From Larix sibirica (taxonomy: Eukaryota > Streptophyta > Pinopsida > Pinales > Pinaceae), in NCBI GenBank assembly GCA_004151065.3, contig NWUY0300027861.1, forward strand, positions 7,433-19,997: DNA of 12,565 bases, given 5' to 3'. Positions 7,075 through 12,565 of the stretch are shown one piece after another; within the stretch, counting starts at the first letter, position 1; each line of letters starts with the position of its first letter. The notes under the pieces are model-generated. The model was not told the DNA's origin and made no database searches. It saw only the letters and a list, made by a program, of their open reading frames with translations. Position numbers and translations under genes: made by a program.

Positions 7075-8193
7075 TTTTCTAACCGTGATTCGCCCATATT
7101 TCATATAGTAAATCTATTTTACTCTAAAAATCACCAAAAAATGCTAAAAACTATAGAAAATCGTTAGAAATTAGAAAAAAATCACCAAATGTTTTATAGT
7201 TTCCATTTTAAGAATTAGTAAGCATCACCAAGCTTTTCACACTTAAAACTAAGTATAGATCTCTAAGTGTCAGATCAATATCAATGTGAGGGATCAACAT
7301 TGCCTTATGGAAAACTTCACATAAAGGATCCGAAGGCTACATTAGATAGCTTGGACTCGACACTTAAGATGAACATTTGGTGCTAAAGATCGATCTCATA
7401 GGGATAAACTACAATATTTTGACAAACACACGCACTACAATTTGTAGGAAATTACGAGCAATTGATTTGCATTGTGATTCCCTAACAAGTTTGAAAACCA
7501 AAAAATGTGTCGATCACCATGAATCCTTCTCCCTCCTAGTTCTTAGATGCAATAAATAGATCATATTGCAACAAATCCATATGCTGACTTCTACAACAAT
7601 GATTGACCCTTTCTGACAACCGTGTGAAAGGGTCCATGATGGGTATACTAATTAACATTTCAATAATTGAATTTCCAATTTCCAATTCTTTGATAGGGTA
7701 AGTATTTATTGAATTTATTTTATGGGAAGCATCAAACCTCATATACAAAGTTGTGAGGGTGTATTATATCATTTGTCTAAAATGACTTAGAAAATTATAT
7801 TTTCATTGGAATTTGGTGAAGCTCAAAATCTACAAGGGGCATAATTCTAGGTCATTTTAGGATTTTTCAAGGTTATGGGTCGCTTCAAAGGCCCACATAA
7901 TCCCTAGGAACATGGAAGAACTATTCCCTTGGAGCTTTGACTTGTGAAATTATGGCAGGCATCAAAATTTCTATCGGATTTTCTGCTCGAAACGTTTCCA
8001 AAAATAATCATTTTGAATCACTTTTATCCTAAAAAAAATGTGAAATGCTTAACGGATATTGAGGGAGGAGACCAAATGAAGGTTGTATCACTATAAACCT
8101 TTCTAAACAAAGACAAAATATATTGAATACGTATAATAAAAATATTCATTAAATATGTCTATTTCTATACACACATACGTTCATTAAAGTTTT
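7075..8193. other. Unassigned region without a recognisable gene
   Basis: No reading frame here resembles a known family. Frames of about 60-70 codons on both strands overlap one another and look random. The only local structure is a perfect 9-bp inverted repeat, GACCCTTTC at 7605-7613 and GAAAGGGTC at 7626-7634, with a 12-nt loop. Confidence 0.5.
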
Positions 8194-8325
8194 AAGGATT
8201 AGTTCAGTAGGCTAAGCTATTTAATGAATGCATATTATCAATGACGAGGCTTGAATTTATATGTTCAAATCCAATTAAATCCTTCAAAGTTACGTAATTG
8301 AACTACCCTTCATCTATTTTTTTTT
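8194..8325 (+). ncRNA. tRNA-like Pol III unit, possible SINE or tRNA relic
   Basis: At 8200-8211 the sequence TAGTTCAGTAGG fits the eukaryotic tRNA A box, and TGTTCAAATCC at 8262-8272 fits the B box, about 50 bases apart. AAGGATT (8194-8200) pairs perfectly over 7 bp with AATCCTT (8278-8284) like an acceptor stem. The D and T stems pair poorly and the middle is longer than in a normal tRNA, so this is not a working tRNA gene. A run of nine T at 8317-8325 would end Pol III transcription. A tRNA-derived SINE head or an old tRNA-like pseudogene both fit. No target-site duplication was seen. Confidence 0.4.
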
Positions 8326-8663
8326 AACAAAAAAGCTAAAAACATTCTTTTATGATTTTTAAATAATATATAAACCTAATATATATTACCATCTCCAAGG
8401 AAATAAAAAATGGAATAAGGTACTAAATATAAGACAAACAACCTACACATGCTTATGTAAAAAGGAATCAATGTAAGGTTGTACCAAACAATCTCAAAAG
8501 TCATGTGTGAAGATGCACATTAATTTAGTGCATATCTCATCTACTTCTCCATAGGAGCTCTAAAAGCCACATAAGGGAAATGGGGAGCATCTTTATCCCT
8601 ACTAAATAATCCAAAGATAATATAAATGTCCTCTTTAATTGCACATGATTGGCCCAATCTTCA
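8326..8663. other. Unassigned region before the LINE
   Basis: AT-rich DNA without a convincing reading frame. It may include the 5' untranslated part of the LINE that follows, but no boundary or target-site duplication can be seen. Confidence 0.4.
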
Positions 8664-9177
8664 ATGCCTATCGTCCTTGATCTTGCCAATGGATTGATCA
8701 ACTATGTTAATAAATGGTTGTTCCACATGAAGGAAGTATCGTCCTCAAGGTCAAACACCCTATATGGATTTGAAAATATGTCTGGGTGGTTTATGTGGCT
8801 CTGTTACAGAGAGAATAGTGTTGGATTGACAATAGTGGATGGTGAATCTATTTGGGAGGTTGTATGTTAGTTAGGAAAAAAATCAGGGGATTGCGGTTGT
8901 GTGAAGGTGAGTGGACAATTGAGGTTGAGAGGAGTTTCTGTAGGGAAGATGGAAGGTTCAATCTTAGGGGATTTTCATCGTTGGCTAACATGATTGAAAA
9001 TGACGGAACCTAGCTAAAAATTGTTCATTTTAAGTATACCTAATAGTGAGGTTCCCTAATTTGTCCAGCTGGTGTGGGGTTTTCTTGTTCGGTTCTTCTC
9101 GGGTGATGACGGTCATTTTTTGGGTTTTCTCCAGCTAATGTCCTACTATATCCACTAACACTTCTCAGTTTTGATGG
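8664..9177 (+). pseudogene. LINE ORF1 N-terminal part, frameshifted
   Basis: The frame from ATG 8664 runs to TAG 8868-8870 and includes GWFMWLCYRENSVGLTIVDG. From about 8882 the next frame continues IRGLRLCEGEWTIEVERSF, then REDGRFNLRGFSS, to a TAG at 9011-9013. The pattern of a strand-rich start followed by an EGEWTxExERSF-like segment is one I associate with N-terminal regions of plant LINE ORF1 proteins, which bind the element's RNA. The assignment rests mainly on its place directly upstream of the DUF4283-like part. Sequence from 9014 to 9177 is too broken to follow. Confidence 0.5.
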
Positions 9178-10165
9178 ATGTCAATGGGAGGAAAGGTTCC
9201 GGTCTTGGAGGGTTCCAAAACCAACACAGACTCACTTTCAAACGAATGGTGGGAGAGGGAAGGAATTTTAAAATTCGATGAAGAATATTGGAGTCTACTT
9301 TGGGTGTGTGCCTCTGTCATCCCCCTAGAAAACGACATGAGGTCAATCCATCAAGCCGAGATTACGACGGATGTCAAAAAAATTGTTGGAAAAAACCCTA
9401 ATGGTTTGGACTCTAGTGTTTTGGGTGAAGGTTCCAACAAATATTTACAGAACCCTGTCCCATTGTCAAACAATAAGGTTCCTTAACAAGGGAAGGTTAC
9501 ATCAGGGTTCTATAGAGGGAAGGGGTCCAACCGAATACATGGTAAATGGAAAATGTGCCTTGAGGGTGGGGATATGATTATTGGTTGAGGAACAGGCTTG
9601 GAAGGAATTGCAACCCTTTCTATGAAGGCACTAGTTGGGAAATTTAGCTACATAGCTATGAATTCGAGAGATATTTCACAGTGGGTTTCAATTACATGGT
9701 CGCCTATCGTCGGTTATAGACCAGATATTTCAATTCTTCCTAAAGGATGGTATGACTTTGTTTCAAAAAGGAAGAGCATGCAACCCTCATCCTCGAAAGA
9801 ACATGGCTGGGAGGAAATGGTAGCCTTATGCTCAAAAGATGGTACTCTGTATTTGACCCAGATTTGGAAAGGATTAGATACATACATCTATGGGTTCACC
9901 TTCAAGGCTTTCCCTTAGCCTTATGATATAGAGAGGATTTTGAAGCCATAGCAAATCACCTTGGTCAATTTCTCTATATCAATGAAGATATCTTGACATG
10001 AATGGATAAAAGAGTTGGACATGTATTATTAGAGATTGATATGTCAAAGGGTTTATAAGAGAAGCTTGAGATCGAATGAAGGGGGGGATTTAATGAAACC
10101 CTAGATTATTTGGGTTTTCCCTTTTGATGCTCTCGATGTAAATCCGTCAATAATTTATGGTGTCA
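9178..10165 (+). pseudogene. LINE ORF1 with DUF4283-like domain and zinc knuckle, inactivated
   Basis: The frame from 9178 runs to 9918 with only two early stops (9484 TAA, 9586 TGA) and includes WEREGILKFDEEYW and GKFSYIAMNSRDISQWVS. Near 9768 it shifts by one base and continues as EEHATLILERTW, LMLKRWYSVFDPDLE, HLWVHLQGFPLAL, then HLGQFLYI, the typical core of the plant DUF4283 domain. The knuckle after it has Cys at 10128, 10137 and 10161, but the expected His is Asn. The domain binds nucleic acid in the LINE particle. Further stops lie at 9924, 9999, 10056, 10077 and 10125; the first two fall where the family has Trp, the last where it has Arg. Confidence 0.75.
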
Positions 10166-10740
10166 GTTTTCCTCATCTAGTTTGGGGTCTAAGTGAGATG
10201 ATGACATTGAAGAGGTGCAAGCTTGGTCTTCGGACAACAGTTACTCATCAGATGGAGCTCCATAATTTATTGAAGCATCTGAGCCACCCACCTCTAGACA
10301 TCATTCAGATTTAGAAGTGAATCCCTCGGATTTGGTAAGTAAGCTACGTATTCTTGATCTTGCCTTCATTGCTTCTTTAACAAACCAATAAATTATTTCC
10401 ATTGCATCTCTAGAAGAGAATGGAGACTTGATTAGGGAGAGTTCAGTGGGGGGGGATTTTTCTATCACGAAGTCTCCACAAAAATTCTAGAGTCTTCTGT
10501 TTTACACAAAACCGATAGGGGGGATCCCAGGCTCATTATGTCTACTAGGTCTTGGGTGGATATTTTACCGCAAGAGCCACATAATACAAACCTTATAGAT
10601 GTTCCTCCCCCATTTTATTCTATGTCCCAAAACTCTATGGGTTTCCCTACTCCTCCCATAAGATGTTTTTCAGATCACCCTATGCCTGCTACTACAAATC
10701 TCATCCCTGTATTTTCAAAAGAAGAATTGACAATCTAAGT
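10166..10740 (+). pseudogene. LINE ORF1 C-terminal tail, degenerate
   Basis: Low-complexity, Ser/Pro-rich and acidic translations fill the space between the zinc knuckle and the endonuclease. The clearest is an open frame at 10538-10738 with STRSWVDILPQ followed by a Pro-rich stretch (VPPPFYSMSQ, FPTPP). Plant LINE ORF1 proteins usually have a disordered tail here, so this fits, but no motif identifies it with certainty. Confidence 0.45.
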
Positions 10741-10990
10741 AATTTCTTTTTGGACTTATTCTCCTCTATGGGACTAAATGATATACTTCCAGTCCCATTG
10801 GGTATAACCTAGTGTAATGGCAGACAAGGCATGGAAATTGTCTCTAAACGTCTTGATAGATTTATGATGAGTGATCTTTTGATGGATTCATTATGCATAT
10901 ACAAATCGTGGGTGGAGTTTCACTCTATCTCATATCACTCCCCTATGTTCTTGGAAATGGACTCCGAGGGAACAAAAAATCCATACCCCT
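10720..10990 (+). pseudogene. LINE ORF2 endonuclease, C-terminal fragment with lost catalytic Asp
   Basis: The frame from about 10720 reads RRIDNLSNFFLDLFSSMGL, then after a TAG at 10810-10812 (family Trp) GRQGMEIVSKRLDRFMM. This matches the last third of the apurinic-type endonuclease that nicks the target site in L1-type LINEs. The catalytic SDH motif near its end reads SYH, with Tyr at 10933-10935. The first two-thirds of the domain, including the N and E catalytic motifs, are not present upstream. The end of this domain and the start of the linker are not sharply defined. Confidence 0.75.
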
Positions 10991-11598
10991 TCAAATTTAA
11001 CCATTCTTCGTTAAAAGAGGAAGATTTTAAAGCTGTGATCAGAAGAAATTGGCTTAGTTATGTACATGATCCTCTTAGGTTTCCTTCATACAACTTGGTT
11101 CAGAAACTGAAGATTTTAAATAGGGAGGTTATAGAATGGGAAAGGGATCGGAAAAAAAAAATCAAAAAGAAAATCTATTAAGTATTGAATCCCAAATTGA
11201 GGAAATATACAAGGATCATAGGGTCCTACCCCTTATGGATCAATCTATATTTTACATTCAGGAATTGGAGCAGAAAAAATTGAAAATATTGATCAGGGAA
11301 GAAGAGACCTAGTGTCTTAAAAGCAAAGCATTATGGATCTTTATAGGAGAACAAAATGAAAAATTATTTCACAAATATGTAGAATGTTGGAGAATAAATA
11401 ATTCCATTTGGTCTCTGAAAAATGGGGAGGGGGAATGGATTGGATATCAAGCAGATTTATGAGAGGAAGCAGTCCGATACTTTAAATAATATTTTCAAGA
11501 TTCAGGGGAGCATGAAGTTCAGGAGCAAATCAAGTTCATCAAAGAGTATCCACGGTAATTTTCAGATCGGGAGGGGGATGCTATCTTTAATCCAGTTA
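10991..11598 (+). pseudogene. LINE ORF2 linker between endonuclease and reverse transcriptase
   Basis: The endonuclease frame continues as YPFKFNHSSLKEEDFKAVI up to a run of ten A at 11152-11161. There it shifts by one base and goes on in the frame used by the reverse transcriptase. The segment LKSKALWIFIGEQNEKLFHK resembles the conserved KSRxxWLxxGDxNTxFFH stretch of plant LINEs. Stops lie at 11310 (TAG), 11460 (TGA), 11487 (TAA) and 11556 (TAA). Confidence 0.75.
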
Positions 11599-12272
11599 CT
11601 ATGGTGTATATTCATAAAGTGTTAAAAGGTTTCGCTAAATCCAAAAGTCCAGGTCCGGACGGTTGGACTGTGGAGATTTTCCTTGAATTTTTCAACATAA
11701 TAGGAAATGGCATTCTTGAAATGGTTGAAGATTCCAGATTATCTGGTAAGGTTTCGGTTGCTATAAACTCAACCTTCATTGCTCTTATTCTAAAAGCTTC
11801 TAATCTAGAGTCCTTTGATGAGAATCATCTTATTTCCCTGTGTATTCTAATTTTCAAAATTATAGCTAAAATAATTGCTATAAGAATAAAACCAAGATTA
11901 TTAAGATGCATGTCTAGGGAGCAATTTGGGTTTCTGGAAAATAGAAAAATTTTGGATGCCACTGGAGTGGCTCACGAATCCTTTTATAGAATCAAAGCAA
12001 AGAACCTAAATGGTTTAACTCTTTTGTTGGATTTAACAAGGGCATACGATAAGGTGAACTGGAGCTTCCTAATACTGGCACTTAATTATATTGGAATTCC
12101 TTGGAAGGAAATTAGATGGATTATGGCATGTGTTTCTTCAATGCATTACGCCATTTTGATCAATGGATTTCCTACAAATTTCATTCCTTCTTCCAGGGGC
12201 ATTAGACAAGGTTGCCCACTTTCTCTACTATTGTTCCTAATTGTCATCGAAGGAATGAGTAGGCTTCTCATC
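11559..12272 (+). pseudogene. LINE reverse transcriptase, truncated before the active-site motif C
   Basis: Open for 238 codons, the best preserved coding sequence in the window. It contains the finger motif SPGPDGW (11646-11666), INSTFIALILK, ISLCILIFKIIAKIIA, REQFGFLENRKILDA, motif A LLLDLTRAYDKVNW with its catalytic Asp at 12030-12032, and motif B RGIRQGCPLS (12195 onward) followed by LLFLIVIEGMSRLL. These are in order and typical of plant L1-type LINEs, whose reverse transcriptase copies the element RNA at the nicked target. Motif C (YADD type), thumb and RNase H are missing because the sequence changes at 12273 to another repeat; the next codons Cys and TGA come from that repeat. Confidence 0.92.
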
Positions 12273-12565
12273 TGTTGATGTATTTGTAACTTCAGAAGAT
12301 ATTCACTTGTATATTGTATGTATTACATTTGTACTTTATTGTATCCCCTATGGAGATGTNACCCTAGGTGCTATCCTCAAAAAGAGAGAAAGTGCCCAAG
12401 CAGTTTTCCCTGAGAAATTTACCTGGAAAGAAAAGGTAACCAAGGAAAAATCATGAATAACAGAATCAGACTAAGCAGCTCACTACATTTTGCTCGTATA
12501 ATGTCTAAGATCCTTATTGGATCATTTTTTCACATTGAAACTTATATCTTTGCACTATATAATTT
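12273..12565 (+). mobile_element. LTR-like element inserted into the LINE, second copy of the 29-bp start
   Basis: Starts TGTTGATGTATTTG directly after LINE codons and shares its first 29 bases with 6859-6887. The TG start, the abrupt junction with a coding sequence and the second copy with a different flank support the left edge of an LTR retrotransposon or solo LTR. No coding frame, primer-binding site or closing CA could be identified before the window ends, so length and family are unknown. An N lies at 12360. A TATA-like TATATAATTT sits at the very end of the window. Confidence 0.55.

Larger units (their letters stand above)
8664..12272 (+). mobile_element. Decayed L1-type plant LINE, cut short at its 3' side
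   Basis: The order ORF1 (DUF4283-like domain, zinc knuckle), endonuclease fragment, linker, reverse transcriptase on one strand is that of plant L1-clade non-LTR retrotransposons. ORF1 needs four frames, ORF2 at least two. The first two-thirds of the endonuclease are missing, and the reverse transcriptase stops inside its palm domain at 12272, where an unrelated repeat beginning TGTTGATG starts. The catalytic YADD-type motif, thumb and any RNase H are therefore absent. No poly(A) end or target-site duplication is present. The left limit is approximate, set by the first ATG of an ORF1-like frame. Confidence 0.85.

Noticed and set aside
7377-7748. Two overlapping small frames on opposite strands
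   Set aside because: Both are near the length expected by chance and show no recognisable motif.
8194-8284. A functional tRNA gene
   Set aside because: The D and T stems pair poorly and the distance between the boxes is too long; only the control boxes and the outer stem fit.
6859-12301. One LTR retrotransposon bounded by the two 29-bp repeats
   Set aside because: The second copy follows directly after LINE coding sequence with no polypurine tract, and both copies are left edges with different flanks, so two insertions fit better.

Overview
This window looks like intergenic DNA from the nuclear genome of a seed plant with a large, repeat-rich genome. It is AT-rich, has no intact gene, and is filled with old, broken transposable elements of plant types: a Ty3/gypsy chromovirus, an L1-type LINE, a CACTA-type terminal region and fragments of another LTR element. 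I lean weakly towards a gymnosperm because the copies are so old and coding density so low, but nothing seen is diagnostic.

Layout. Bases 1-67 carry a short tandem array built on the palindrome CTCGATCGAG, and 204-266 can fold into a nested hairpin. From about 264 to 2089 lies the 3' half of a gypsy pol gene (RNase H, integrase, chromodomain). It is broken by at least twelve stops and four frame changes and has lost several catalytic residues. A polypurine tract (2139-2151) and a probable 3' LTR (2152 to about 3232) follow. From 3233 to 5887 there is mostly unassigned DNA. It contains a 2 x 59 bp tandem repeat (4468-4585), a small relic resembling a gypsy protease-RT linker (4738-4899), and a block of short motifs repeated in both orientations (4946-5165). 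A LINE RNase H tail lies at 5888-6306. Directly after it, one frame runs 179 codons (6305-6841) interrupted only by TGA stops.

At 6859 a 29-bp sequence begins that recurs exactly at 12273; it looks like the start of an LTR. The first copy breaks off at an N (6888), followed by a compact block of G/C-rich palindromes ending in a CACTA-type terminus at 7074. A tRNA-like unit with an A box, a B box and a T-run terminator lies at 8194-8325. From about 8664 to 12272 runs one decayed L1-type LINE: ORF1 with a DUF4283-like domain and zinc knuckle, the end of an endonuclease domain, then a reverse transcriptase open for its last 238 codons. The reverse transcriptase is cut before its catalytic YADD-type motif by the second LTR-like sequence.

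No two genes here work together as a living system. The window reads as a nest of insertions decaying through C-to-T and G-to-A changes at Gln, Trp and Arg codons, as expected of heavily methylated repeats. The single Ns at 6888 and 12360 may be assembly joins, so contiguity across them is uncertain. I found no intact host gene, classical tRNA, rRNA or CRISPR array.
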